DNA from: Elmis aenea | Lineage: Eukaryota > Arthropoda > Insecta > Coleoptera > Elmidae | DNA: 64,000 bases | Direction of reading: 5' to 3' | Assembly: GCA_947652605.1 (NCBI GenBank) | Contig: CANTFG010000167.1 | Location: 124,001-188,000 of the forward strand | Shown: piece after piece, positions 1 to 13,600 of the stretch | How the letters are laid out: each line of letters begins with the position of its first letter | How positions within the stretch are numbered: the first letter of the stretch is position 1 | Made by a program: the position numbers and the translations under genes | Notes under the pieces: generated by a model | What the model saw: only the letters and a program-made list of their open reading frames with translations | What the model was told of the DNA's origin: nothing | Databases searched by the model: none

Positions 1-3000
1 CCTAAAAATACCGTGCTTTAGTTAATACATATGTTCCTTAAGCGACTATTTCGAAACAATTTTAATTATAGATTTGTATATCACAGGAACAGTTTATCCA
101 TCACCTCTTTACATGAATACAATTGTTTTGCATATGTCTTTCAATGAGCTGGTTTTAATTTTTAATAATTTTCTAAAAATACCGTGCTTTAGTTAATACA
201 TATGTTCCTTGAGCGACTATTTCGAAACAATTTTAATTATTGATTTGTATATTACAGGAACAATTTATCTATCGCCTCTTTACATGTATACAATTGTTTT
301 GCATATGTCTTTCAAAGAGCTGGTTTTAATTTTTAATAATTTCCTAAAAATACCGTGCTTTAGTTAATACATATGTTCCTTGAGCGACTATTTCGAAACA
401 ATTTTAATTATTGATTTGTATATCACAGGAACAGTTTATCCATCGCCTCTTTACATGAATACAATTGTTTTGCATATGTCTTTCAATGAGCTGGTTTTAA
501 TTTTTAATAATTTCCTAAAAATACCGTGCTTTAGTTAATACATATGTTCCTTAAGCGACTATTTCGAAACAATTTCAATTATTGATTTGTATATCACAGA
601 AACAGTTTATCCATCGCCTCTTTACATGAATACAATTGTTTTGCATATGTCTTTCAATGAGCTGGTTTTAATTTTTAATAATTTCCTAAAAATACCGTGC
701 TTTAGTTAATACATATGTTCCTTGAGCGACTATTTCTAAACAATTTTAATTATTGATTTGTATATCACAGGAACAGTTTATCCATCGCTTCTTTACATGA
801 ATACAATTGTTTTGCATATGTCTTTCAATGAGCTGGTTTTAATTTTTAATAATTTCCTTAAAATACCGTGCTTTAGTTAATACATATATTCCTTGAGCGA
901 CTATTTCTGAACAATTTTAATTATTGATTTGTATATCACAGGAACAGTTTATCCATCGCCTCTTTAAATGAATACAATTGTTTTGCATATGTCTTTCAAA
1001 GAGCTGGTTTTAATTTTTAATAATTTCCTAAAAATACCGTGCTTTAGTTAATACATATGTTCCTTCAGCGACTATTTCGAAACAATTTCAATTATTGATT
1101 TGTATATCACAGAAACAGTTTATCCATCGCCTCTTTACATGAATACAATTGTTTTGCATATGTCTTTCAATGAGCTGGTTTTAATTTTTAATAATTTCCT
1201 AAAAATACCGTGCTTTAGTTAATACATATGTTCCTTGAGCGACTATTTCTAAACAATTTTAATTATTGATTTGTATATCACAGGAACAGTTTATTCATCG
1301 CCTCTTTACATGAATACAATTGTTTTGCATATGTCTTTCAATGAGCTGGTTTTAATTTTTAATAATTTCCTAAAAATACAGTGCTTTAGTTAATACATAT
1401 GTTCCTTGAGCGACTATTTCTAAACAATTTTAATTATTGATTTGTATATGACAGGAACAGTTTATCCATCGCCTTTTTACATGAATACAATTGTTTTGCA
1501 TATGTCTTTCAATGAGCTGGTTTTAATTTTTAATAATGTCTTAAAAATACCGTGCTTTAGTTAATACATATGTTCCTTGAGCGACTATTTCGAAACAATT
1601 TTAATTATTGATTTGTATATCACAGGAACAGTTTATCCATCGCCTCTTTACATGAATACAATTGTTTTGCATATATCTTTCAATGAGCTGGTTTTAATTT
1701 TTAATAATTTCCTAAAAATACCGTGCTTTAGTTAATACATATGTTCCTTGAGCGACTATTTCGAAACAATTTTAATTATTGATTTGTATATCACAGAAAC
1801 AGTTTATCCATCGTCTCTTTACATGAATACAATTGTATTGCATATGTCTTTCAATGAGCTGGTTTTAATTTTTAATAATTTCCTAAAAATACCGTGCTTT
1901 AGTTAATACATATGTTCCTTGAGCGACTATTTCGAAACAATTTTAATTATTGATTTGTATATCACAGGACAAGTTTATCCTTCGCATCTTTACATGAATA
2001 CAATTGTTTTGCATATGTCTTTCAATCAGCTGGTTTTAATTTTTAATAATTTCCTAAAAATACCGTGCTTTAGTTAATACATATGTTCCTTGAGCGACTA
2101 TTTTGAAACAATTTTAATTATTGATTTGTATATCACAGGAACAGTTTATCCATCGCCTCTTTATATGAATACAATTGTTTTGCATATGTCTTTCAATGAG
2201 CTGGTTTTAATTTTTAATAATTTCCTAAAAATACCGTGCTTTAGTTAATACATATGTTCCTTGAGCGACTATTTCTAAACAATTTTAATTATTGATTGGT
2301 ATATCACAGGAACAGTTTATCCATCGCCTCTTTACATGAATACAATTGTTTTGCATATATCTTTCAATGAGCTGGTTTTAATTTTTAATAATTTCCTAAA
2401 AATACCGTGCTTTAGTTAATACATATGTTCCTTGAGCGACTATTTCGAAACAATTTTAATTATTGATTTGTATATCACAGAAACAGTTTATCCATCGCCT
2501 CTTTACATGAATACAATTGTTTTGCATATGTCTTTCAATGAGCTGGTTTTAATTTTTAATGATTTCCTAAAAATACCGTGCTTTAGTTAATACATATGTT
2601 CCTTGAGCGACTATTTTTAAACAATTTTAATTATTGATTTGTATATCACAGGACAAGTTTATCCTTCGCATCTTTACATGAATACAATTGTTTTGCATAT
2701 GTCTTTCAATGAGCTGGTTTTAATTTTTAATAATTTTCTAAAAATACCGTGCTTTAGTTAATACATATGTTCCTTGAGCGACTATTTCTAAACAATTTTA
2801 ATTATTGATTTGTATATCACAGGAACAGTTTATCCATCGCCTCTTTACATGAATACAATTGTTTTGCATATGTCTTTCAATGAGCTGGTTTTAATTTTTA
2901 ATAATTTCTTAAAAATACCGTGCTTTAGTTAATACATATGTTTCTTAAGCGACTATTTCTAAACAATTTTAATTATTGATTTGTATATCACAGGAACAGT

Positions 3001-3078
3001 TTATCCATCGCCTCTTTACATGAATACAATTGTTTTGCATATGTCTTTCAATGAGCTGGTTTTAATTTTTAATAATTT
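1..3078 (+). repeat. Domain A, HOR copy A1 (18 monomers)
   Basis: This is an 18-monomer unit, 3,078 bp = 18 x 171. Its first monomer carries TTAAGCG and ATTATAG, its second ATTACAGG with CATGTATAC and CAAAGAG, and its sixth ATATATTCC with CTGAAC. The same marker order restarts at 3,079 and 7,700. A private variant TTTCCTTAAAA near 852 recurs at 5,473, exactly 4,621 bp away, linking the rest of this copy to the second part of A2. The window starts inside the array, so the true left edge is unknown. Confidence 0.82.
343..513 (+). repeat. Representative satellite monomer (171 bp)
   Basis: This copy is close to the most common form, counted here from its CCTAAAA start. It has 49 G+C in 171 bp. 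Landmarks are TTTAGTTAAT (17-26), CATATG (29-34 and 131-136), GAGCGAC (40-46), the palindrome TTTCGAAA (49-56), CACAGGAAC (82-90), CCATCGCC (98-105), the palindrome ACAATTGT (119-126) and GAGCTGG (146-152). ATTTTTA (158-164) and TAAAAAT (3-9 of the next monomer) are inverted repeats 9 bp apart. Main variant positions are 40 (G or A), 52-53 (CG, CT, TG or TT), 69 (T or A), 87 (G or A), 89-91 (ACA in GGAACAG versus GGACAAG) and 116-120 (AATAC or an A-run). TTAA occurs at 22-25, 62-65, 155-158 and 162-165. Confidence 0.93.
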
Positions 3079-6000
3079 CCTAAAAATACCGTGCTTTAGT
3101 TAATACATATGTTCCTTAAGCGACTATTTCGAAACAATTTTAATTATAGATTTGTATATCACAGGAACAGTTTATCCATCGCCTCTTTACATGAATACAA
3201 TTGTTTTGCATATGTCTTTCAATGAGCTGGTTTTAATTTTTAATAATTTTCTAAAAATACCGTGCTTTAGTTAATACATATGTTTCTTGAGCGACTATTT
3301 CGAAACAATTTTAATTATTGATTTGTATATTACAGGAACAATTTATCTATCGCCTCTTTACATGTATACAATTGTTTTGCATATGTCTTTCAAAGAGCTG
3401 GTTTTAATTTTTAATAATTTCCTAAAAATACCGTGCTTTAGTTAATACATATGTTCCTTGAGCGACTATTTCGAAACAATTTTAATTATTGATTTGTATA
3501 TCACAGGAACAGTTTATCCATCGCCTCTTTACATGAATACAATTGTTTTGCATATGTCTTTCAATGAGCTGGTTTTAATTTTTAATAATTTCCTAAAAAT
3601 ACCGTGCTTTAGTTAATACATATGTTCCTTAAGCGACTATTTCAAAACAATTTCAATTATTGATTTGTATATCACAGAAACAGTTTATCCATCGCCTCTT
3701 TACATGAATACAATTGTTTTGCATATGTCTTTCAATGAGCTGGTTTTAATTTTTAATAATTTCCTAAAAATACCGTGCTTTAGTTAATACATATGTTCCT
3801 TGAGCGACTATTTCTAAACAATTTTAATTATTGATTTGTATATCACAGGAACAGTTTATCCATCGCTTCTTTACATGAATACAATTGTTTTGCATATGTC
3901 TTTCAATGAGCTGGTTTTAATTTTTAATAATTTCCTAAAAATACCGTGCTTTAGTTAATACATATATTCCTTGAGCGACTATTTCTGAACAATTTTAATT
4001 ATTGATTTGTATATCACAGGAACAGTTTATCCATCGCCTCTTTACATGAATACAATTGTTTTGCATATGTCTTTCAAAGAGCTGGTTTTAATTTTTAATA
4101 ATTTCCTAAAAATACCGTGCTTTAGTTAATACATATGTTCCTTAAGCGACTATTTCGAAACAATTTCAATTATTGATTTGTATATCACTGGAACAGTTTA
4201 TCCATCGCCTCTTTACATGAATACAATTGTTTTGCATATGTCTTTCAATGAGCTGGTTTTAATTTTTAATGATTTCCAAAAAATACCGTGCTTTAGTTCA
4301 TACATATGTTCCTTGAGCGACTATTTCGAAACAATTTTAATTATTGATTTGTATATCACAGAAACAGTTTATCCATCGCCTCTTTACATGAATACAATTG
4401 TTTTGCATATGTCTTTCAATGAGCTGGTTTTAATTTTTAATAATTTCCTAAAAATACCGTGCTTTAGTTAATACATATGTTCCTTGAGCGACTATTTCTA
4501 AACAATTTTAATTATTGATTTGTATATCACAGGAACAGTTTATCCATCGCCTCTTTACATGAATACAATTGTTTTGCATATGTCTTTCAATGAGCTGGTT
4601 TTAATTTTTAATAATTTCCTAAAAATACAGTGCTTTAGTTAATACGTACATATGTTCCTTGAGCGACTATTTCTAAACAATTTTAATTATTGATTTGTAT
4701 ATGACAGGAACAGTTTATCCATCGCCTTTTTACATGAATACAATTGTTTTGCATATGTCTTTCAATGAGCTGGTTTTAATTTTTAATAATGTCTTAAAAA
4801 TACCGTGCTTTAGTTAATACATATGTTCCTTGAGCGACTATTTCTAAACAATTTTAATTATTGATTTGTATATCACAGGAACAGTTTATCCATCGCCTCT
4901 TTACATGAATACAATTGTTTTGCATATGTCTTTCAATGAGCTGGTTTTAATTTTTAATTATTTCCTAAAAATACCGTGCTTTAGTTAATACATATATTCC
5001 TTGAGCGACTATTTCTGAACAATTTTAATTATTGATTTGTATATCACAGGAACAGTTTATCCATCGCCTCTTTACATGAATACAATTGTTTTGCATATGT
5101 CTTTCAAAGAGCTGGTTTTAATTTTTAATAATTTCCTAAAAATACCGTGCTTTAGTTAATACATATGTTCCTTAAGCGACTATTTCGAAACAATTTCAAT
5201 TATTGATTTGTATATCACTGGAACAGTTTATCCATCGCCTCTTTACATGAATACAATTGTTTTGCATATGTCTTTCAATGAGCTGGTTTTAATTTTTAAT
5301 AATTTCCTAAAAATACCGTGCTTTAGTTAATACATATGTTCCTTGAGCGACTATTTCTAAACAATTTTAATTATTGATTTGTATATCACAGGAACAGTTT
5401 ATCCATCGCTTCTTTACATGAATACAATTGTTTTGCATATGTCTTTCAATGAGCTGGTTTTAATTTTTAATAATTTCCTTAAAATACCGTGCTTTAGTTA
5501 ATACATATATTCCTTGAGCGACTATTTCTGAACAATTTTAATTATTGATTTGTATATCACAGGAACAGTTTATCCATCGCCTCTTTACATGAATACAATT
5601 GTTTTGCATATGTCTTTCAAAGAGCTGGTTTTAATTTTTAATAATTTCCTAAAAATACCGTGCTTTAGTTAATACATATGTTCCTTAAGCGACTATTTCG
5701 AAACAATTTCAATTATTGATTTGTATATCACAGAAACAGTTTATCCATCGCCTCTTTACATGAATACAATTGTTTTGCATATGTCTTTCAATGAGCTGGT
5801 TTTAATTTTTAATAATTTCCTAAAAATACCGTGCTTTAGTTAATACATATGTTCCTTGAGCGACTATTTCTAAACAATTTTAATTATTGATTTGAATATC
5901 ACAGGAACAGTTTATTCATCGCCTCTTTACATGAATACAATTGTTTTGCATATGTCTTTCAATGAGCTGGTTTTAATTTTTAATAATTTCCTAAAAATAC

Positions 6001-7699
6001 AGTGCTTTAGTTAATACATATGTTCCTTGAGCGACTATTTCTAAACAATTTTAATTATTGATTTGTATATGACAGGAACAGTTTATCCATCGCCTTTTTA
6101 CATGAATACAATTGTTTTGCATATGTCTTTCAATGAGCTGGTTTTAATTTTTAATAATGTCTTAAAAATACCGTGCTTTAGTTAATACATATGTTCCTTG
6201 AGCGACTATTTCGAAACAATTTTAATTATTGATTTGTATATCACAGGAACAGTTTATCCATCGCCTCTTTACATGAATACAATTGTTTTGCATATATCTT
6301 TCAATGAGCTGGTTTTAATTTTTAATAATTTCCTAAAAATACCGTGCTTTAGTTAATACATATGTTCCTTGAGCGACTATTTCGAAACAATTTTAATTAT
6401 TGATTTGTATATCACAGAAACAGTTTATCCATCGTCTCTTTACATGAATACAATTGTATTGCATATGTCTTTCAATGAGCTGGTTTTAATTTTTAATAAT
6501 TTCCTAAAAATACCGTGCTTTAGTTAATACATATGTTCCTTGAGCGACTATTTCGAAACAATTTTAATTATTGATTTGTATATCACAGGACAAGTTTATC
6601 CTTCGCATCTTTACATGAATACAATTGTTTTGCATATGTCTTTCAATCAGCTGGTTTTAATTTTTAATAATTTCCTAAAAATACCGTGCTTTAGTTAATA
6701 CATATGTTCCTTGAGCGACTATTTTGAAACAATTTTAATTATTGATTTGTATATCACAGGAACAGTTTATCCATCGCCTCTTTATATGAATACAATTGTT
6801 TTGCATATGTCTTTCAATGAGCTGGTTTTAATTTTTAATAATTTCCTAAAAATACCGTGCTTTAGTTAATACATATGTTCCTTGAGCGACTATTTCTAAA
6901 CAATTTTAATTATTGATTGGTATATCACAGGAACAGTTTATCCATCGCCTCTTTACATGAATACAATTGTTTTGCATATATCTTTCAATGAGCTGGTTTT
7001 AATTTTTAATAATTTCCTAAAAATACCGTGCTTTAGTTAATACATATGTTCCTTGAGCGACTATTTCGAAACAATTTTAATTATTGATTTGTATATCACA
7101 GAAACAGTTTATCCATCGCCTCTTTACATGAATACAATTGTTTTGCATATGTCTTTCAATGAGCTGGTTTTAATTTTTAATGATTTCCTAAAAATACCGT
7201 GCTTTAGTTAATACATATGTTCCTTGAGCGACTATTTTTAAACAATTTTAATTATTGATTTGTATATCACAGGACAAGTTTATCCTTCGCATCTTTACAT
7301 GAATACAATTGTTTTGCATATGTCTTTCAATGAGCTGGTTTTAATTTTTAATAATTTTCTAAAAATACCGTGCTTTAGTTAATACATATGTTCCTTGAGC
7401 GACTATTTCTAAACAATTTTAATTATTGATTTGTATATCACAGGAACAGTTTATCCATCGCCTCTTTACATGAATACAATTGTTTTGCATATGTCTTTCA
7501 ATAAGCTGGTTTTAATTTTTAATAATTTCTTAAAAATACCGTGCTTTAGTTAATACATATGTTTCTTAAGCGACTATTTCTAAACAATTTTAATTATTGA
7601 TTTGTATATCACAGGAACAGTTTATCCATCGCCTCTTTACATGAATACAATTGTTTTGCATATGTCTTTCAATGAGCTGGTTTTAATTTTTAATAATTT
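3079..7699 (+). repeat. Domain A, HOR copy A2 (27 monomers + 4 bp)
   Basis: This is an enlarged version of A1. Its first six monomers match 1-1026 at an offset of 3,078 bp, and 5,306-7,699 matches 685-3,078 at an offset of 4,621 bp. The extra material is nine monomers plus 4 bp, roughly 3,763-5,305. It re-uses the same local monomer types (the CGCTTCTTTAC type followed by the ATATATTCC type), as expected for unequal crossing-over within the array. Confidence 0.8.
4646..4649. other. 4-bp insertion GTAC in a monomer
   Basis: The usual AATACATATG reads AATACGTACATATG here, a duplication of four bases (GTAC or an equivalent placement). It is the only 4-bp phase shift seen and explains why copies A2 and A3 are offset by 27 monomers plus 4 bp. 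The matching monomer in A3, near 9,265, lacks it, so it is private to A2. Confidence 0.9.
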
Positions 7700-10605
7700 C
7701 CTAAAAATACCGTGCTTTAGTTAATACATATGTTCCTTAAGCGACTATTTCGAAACAATTTTAATTATAGATTTGTATATTACAGGAACAGTTTATCCAT
7801 CGCCTCTTTACATGAATACAATTGTTTTGCATATGTCTTTCAATGAGCTGGTTTTAATTTTTAATAATTTTCTAAAAATACCGTGCTTTAGTTAATACAT
7901 ATGTTTCTTGAGCGACTATTTCGAAACAATTTTAATTATTGATTTGTATATTACAGGAACAATTTATCTATCGCCTCTTTACATGTATACAATTGTTTTG
8001 CATATGTCTTTCAAAGAGCTGGTTTTAATTTTTAATAATTTCCTAAAAATACCGTGCTTTAGTTAATACATATGTTCCTTGAGCGACTATTTCGAAACAA
8101 TTTTAATTATTGATTTGTATATCACAGGAACAGTTTATCCATCGCCTCTTTACATGAATACAATTGTTTTGCATATGTCTTTCAATGAGCTGGTTTTAAT
8201 TTTTAATAATTTCCTAAAAATACCGTGCTTTAGTTAATACATATGTTCCTTAAGCGACTATTTCGAAACAATTTCAATTATTGATTTGTATATCACAGAA
8301 ACAGTTTATCCATCGCCTCTTTACATGAATACAATTGTTTTGCATATGTCTTTCAATGAGCTGGTTTTAATTTTTAATAATTTCCTAAAAATACCGTGCT
8401 TTAGTTAATACATATGTTCCTTGAGCGACTATTTCTAAACAATTTTAATTATTGATTTGTATATCACAGGAACAGTTTATCCATCGCTTCTTTACATGAA
8501 TACAATTGTTTTGCATATGTCTTTCAATGAGCTGGTTTTAATTTTTAATAATTTCCTAAAAATACCGTGCTTTAGTTAATACATATATTCCTTGAGCGAC
8601 TATTTCTGAACAATTTTAATTATTGATTTGTATATCACAGGAACAGTTTATCCATCGCCTCTTTACATGAATACAATTGTTTTGCATATGTCTTTCAAAG
8701 AGCTGGTTTTAATTTTTAATAATTTCCTAAAAATACCGTGCTTTAGTTAATACATATGTTCCTTAAGCGACTATTTCGAAACAATTTCAATTATTGATTT
8801 GTATATCACTGGAACAGTTTATCCATCGCCTCTTTACATGAATACAATTGTTTTGCATATGTCTTTCAATGAGCTGGTTTTAATTTTTAATGATTTCCAA
8901 AAAATACCGTGCTTTAGTTCATACATATGTTCCTTGAGCGACTATTTCGAAACAATTTTAATTATTGATTTGTATATCACAGAAACAGTTTATCCATCGC
9001 CTCTTTACATGAATACAATTGTTTTGCATATGTCTTTCAATGAGCTGGTTTTAATTTTTAATAATTTCCTAAAAATACCGTGCTTTAGTTAATACATATG
9101 TTCCTTGAGCGACTATTTCTAAACAATTTTAATTATTGATTTGTATATCACAGGAACAGTTTATCCATCGCCTCTTTACATGAATACAATTGTTTTGCAT
9201 ATGTCTTTCAATGAGCTGGTTTTAATTTTTCATAATTTCCTAAAAATACAGTGCTTTAGTTAATACATATGTTCCTTGAGCGACTATTTCTAAACAATTT
9301 TAATTATTGATTTGTATATGACAGGAACAGTTTATCCATCGCCTTTTTACATGAATACAATTGTTTTGCATATGTCTTTCAATGAGCTGGTTTTAATTTT
9401 TAATAATGTCTTAAAAATACCGTGCTTTAGTTAATACATATGTTCCTTGAGCGACTATTTCGAAACAATTTTAATTATTGATTTGTATATCACAGGAACA
9501 GTTAATCCATCGCCTCTTTACATGAATACAATTGTTTTGCATATATCTTTCAATGAGCTGGTTTTAATTTTTAATAATTTCCTAAAAATACCGTGCTTTA
9601 GTTAATACATATGTTCCTTGAGCGACTATTTCGAAACAATTTTAATTATTGATTTGTATATCACAGAAACAGTTTATCCATCGTCTCTTTACATGAATAC
9701 AATTGTATTGCATATGTCTTTCAATGAGCTGGTTTTAATTTTTAATAATTTCCTAAAAATACCGTGCTTTAGTTAATACATATGTTCCTTGAGCGACTAT
9801 TTCGAAACAATTTTAATTATTGATTTGTATATCACAGGACAAGTTTATCCTTGGCATCTTTACATGAATACAATTGTTTTGCATATGTCTTTTAATGAGC
9901 TGGTTTTAATTTTTAATAATTTCCTAAAAATACCGTGCTTTAGTTAATACATATGTTCCTTGAGCGACTATTTTGAAACAATTTTAATTATTGATTTGTA
10001 TATCACAGGAACAGTTTATCCATCGCCTCTTTATATGAATACAATTGTTTTGCATATGTCTTTCAATGAGCTGGTTTTAATTTTTAATAATTTCCTAAAA
10101 ATACCGTGCTTTAGTTAATACATATGTTCCTTGAGCGACTATTTCTAAACAATTTTAATTATTGATTGGTATATCACAGGAACAGTTTATCCATCGCCTC
10201 TTTACATGAATACAATTGTTTTGCATATATCTTTCAATGAGCTGGTTTTAATTTTTAATAATTTCCTAAAAATACCGTGCTTTAGTTAATACATATGTTC
10301 CTTGAGCGACTATTTCGAAACAATTTTAATTATTGATTTGTATATCACAGAAACAGTTTATCCATCGCCTCTTTACATGAATACAATTGTTTTGCATATG
10401 TCTTTCAATGAGCTGGTTTTAATTTTTAATGATTTCCTAAAAATACCGTGCTTTAGTTAATACATATGTTCCTTGAGCGACTATTTTTAAACAATTTTAA
10501 TTATTGATTTGTATATCACAGGACAAGTTTATCCTTCGCATCTTTACATGAATACAATTGTTTTGCATATGTCTTTCAATGAGCTGGTTTTAATTTTTAA
10601 TAATT
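7700..10605 (+). repeat. Domain A, HOR copy A3 (17 monomers, truncated)
   Basis: The first monomers repeat the A2 register at an offset of 4,621 bp, including the monomer pair with CACTGGAAC and GTTCATAC. From about 9,239 the copy follows A1 (CAGTGCTTTAG, TATGACAGG, then GTCTTAAAA). It ends one monomer after the TTTTTAAAC/GGACAAG type at a 36-bp deletion, where the array jumps to a second-monomer type and domain B begins. Confidence 0.78.
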
Positions 10606-10610
10606 CCTTG
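10601..10610. other. 36-bp deletion junction between domains A and B
   Basis: TAATTCCTTGAGCG occurs here where a normal monomer has TAATTTCC, then about 31 bases, then TGTTCCTTGAG. Exactly 36 bp are missing, with TTCC present at both edges. The sequence before the junction is the TTTTTAAAC/GGACAAG monomer type. The sequence after is the ATTACAGG/CATGTATAC type that normally follows the ATTATAG monomer. It is a short-homology deletion or recombination scar joining two HOR domains. Confidence 0.9.
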
Positions 10611-13600
10611 AGCGACTATTTCGAAACAATTTTAATTATTGATTTGTATATTACAGGAACAGTTTATCTATCGCCTCTTTACATGTATACAATTGTTTTG
10701 CATATGTCTTTCAAAGAGCTGGTTTTAATTTTTAATAATTTCCTAAAAATACCGTGCTTTAGTTAATACATATGTTCCTTGAGCGACTATTTCGAAACAA
10801 TTTTAATTATTGATTTGTATATCACAGGAACAGTTTATCCATCGCCTCTTTACATGAATACAATTGTTTTGCATATGTCTTTCAATGAGCTGGTTTTAAT
10901 TTTTAATAATTTCCTAAAAATACCGTGCTTTAGTTAATACATATATTCCTTAAGCGACTATTTCGAAACAATTTCAATTATTGATTTGTATATCACAGAA
11001 ACAGTTTATCCATCGCCTCTTTACATGATTACAATTGTTTTGCATATGTCTTTCAATGAGCTGGTTTTAATTTTTAATAATTTCCTAAAAATACCGTGCT
11101 TTAGTTAATACATATGTTCCTTGAGCGACTATTTCTAAACAATTTTAATTATTGATTTGTATATCACAGGAACAGTTTATCCATCGCTTCTTTACATGAA
11201 TACAATTGTTTTGCATATGTCTTTCAATGAGCTGGTTTTAATTTTTTATAATTTCCTAAAAATACCGTGCTTTAGTTAATACATATATTCCTTGAGCGAC
11301 TATTTCTGAACAATTTTAATTATTGATTTGTATATCACAGGAACAGTTTATCCATCGCCTCTTTACATGAATACAATTGTTTTGCATATGTCTTTCAAAG
11401 AGCTGGTTTTAATTTTTAATAATTTCCTAAAAATACCGTGCTTTAGTTAATACATATGTTCCTTAAGCGACTATTTCGAAACAATTTCAATTATTGATTT
11501 GTATATCACTGGAACAGTTTATCCATCGCCTCTTTACATGAATACAATTGTTTTGCATATGTCTTTCAATGAGCTGGTTTTAATTTTTAATGATTTCCAA
11601 AAAATACCGTGCTTTAGTTCATACATATGTTCCTTGAGCGACTATTTCGAAACAATTTTAATTATTGATTTGTATATCACAGAAACAGTTTATCCATCGC
11701 CTCTTTACATGAATACAATTGTTTTGCATATGTCTTTCAATGAGCTGGTTTTAATTTTTAATAATTTCCTAAAAATACCGTGCTTTAGTTAATACATATG
11801 TTCCTTGAGCGACTATTTCTAAACAATTTTAATTATTGATTTGTATATCACAGGAACAGTTTATCCATCGCCTCTTTACATGAATACAATTGTTTTGCAT
11901 ATGTCTTTCAATGAGCTGGTTTTAATTTTTAATAATTTCCTAAAAATACAGTGCTTTAGTTAATACATATGTTCCTTGAGCGACTATTTCTAAACAATTT
12001 TAATTATTGATTTGTATATGACAGGAACAGTTTATCCATCGCCTTTTTACATGAATACAATTGTTTTGCATATGTCTTTCAATGAGCTGGTTTTAATTTT
12101 TAATAATGTCTTAAAAATACCGTGCTTTAGATAATACATATGTTCCTTGAGCGACTATTTCTAAACAATTTTAATTATTGATTTGTATATCACAGGAACA
12201 GTTTATCCATCGCCTCTTTACATGAATACAATTGTTTTGCATATGTCTTTCAATGAGCTGGTTTTAATTTTTAATTATTTCCTAAAAATACCGTGCTTTA
12301 GTTAATACATATGTTCCTTGAGCGACTATTTCGAAACAATTTTAATTATTAATTTGTATATCACAGGAACAGTTTATCCTTCGCATCTTTACATGAAAAA
12401 AATGGTTTTGCATATGTCTTTCAATGAGCTGGTTTTAATTTTTAATAATTTCCTAAAAATACCGTGCTTTAGTTAATACATATGTTCCTTGAGCGACTAT
12501 TTCGAAACAATTTTAATTATTGATTTGTATATCACAGGAACAGTTTATCCATCGCCTCTTTACATGAATACAATTGTTTTGCATATGTCTTTCAATGAGC
12601 TGGTTTTAATTTTTAATAATTTCCTAAAAATACCGTGCTTTAGTTAATACATATGTTCCTTGAGCGACTATTTCTAAACAATTTTAATTATTGATTTGTA
12701 TATCACAGGAACAGTTTATCCATCGCCTCTTTACATGAATACAATTGTTTTGCATATGTCTTTCAATGAGCTGGTTTTAATTTTTAATAATTTCCTAAAA
12801 ATACCGTGCTTTAGTTAATACATATGTTCCTTGAGCGACTATTTCGAAACAATTTTAATTATTGATTTGTATATCACAGGAACAGTTTATCCATCGCCTC
12901 TTTACATGAATACAATTGTTTTGCATATGTCTTTCAATGAGCTGGTTTTAATTTTTAATAATTTCCTAAAAATACCGTGCTTTAGTTAATACATATGTTC
13001 CTTGATCGACTATTTCTAAACAATTTTAATTATTGATTTGTATATCACAGGAACAGTTTATCCATCGCCTCTTTACATGAATACAATTGTTTTGCATATG
13101 TCTTTCGATGAGCTGGTTTTAATTTTTAATAATTTCCTAAAAATACCGTGCTTTAGTTAATACATATGTTCCTTGAGCGTCTATTTCTAAACAATTTTAA
13201 TTATTGATTTGTATATCACAGGAACAGTTTATCCATCGCCTCTTTACATGAATGCAATTGTTTCGCATATGTCTTTCAATAAGCTGGTTTTAATTTTTAA
13301 TAATTTCCTAAAAATACCGTGCTTTAGTTAATACATATGTTCCTTGAGCGACTATTTCGAAACAATTTTAATTATTGATTTGTATATCACAGGACAAGTT
13401 TATCCTTCGCATCTTTACATGAATACAATTGTTTTGCATACGTCTTTCAATGAGCTGGTTTTAATTTTTAATAATTTCCTAAAAATACCGTGCTTTAGTT
13501 AATACATATGTTCCTTGAGCGACTATTTTGAAACAATTTTAATTATTGATTTGTATATCACAGGAACAGTTTATCCATCGCCTCTTTATATGAATACAAT

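Noticed and set aside
343..513. A CENP-B-box-like motif, TTTCGAAACA.
   Set aside because: It matches only the TTCGnnnnA half; the required CGGG half is TTTA here. Many monomers also carry CT, TG or TT in place of the CG.
4178..4471. A 97-codon open frame recurring at 4178, 8799, 11499, 16287, 21078, 27237, 27921 and 38927, and an 85-codon one at 10,509.
   Set aside because: Because 171 is divisible by 3, one satellite frame stays open apart from a TAA in AGTTAATAC (and TAA in CTAAAC variants). Monomer pairs with GTTCATAC lose that stop, and the 36-bp deletion removes it at 10,605. The frames are copies of one satellite variant spread by HOR duplication, with no sign of coding selection.
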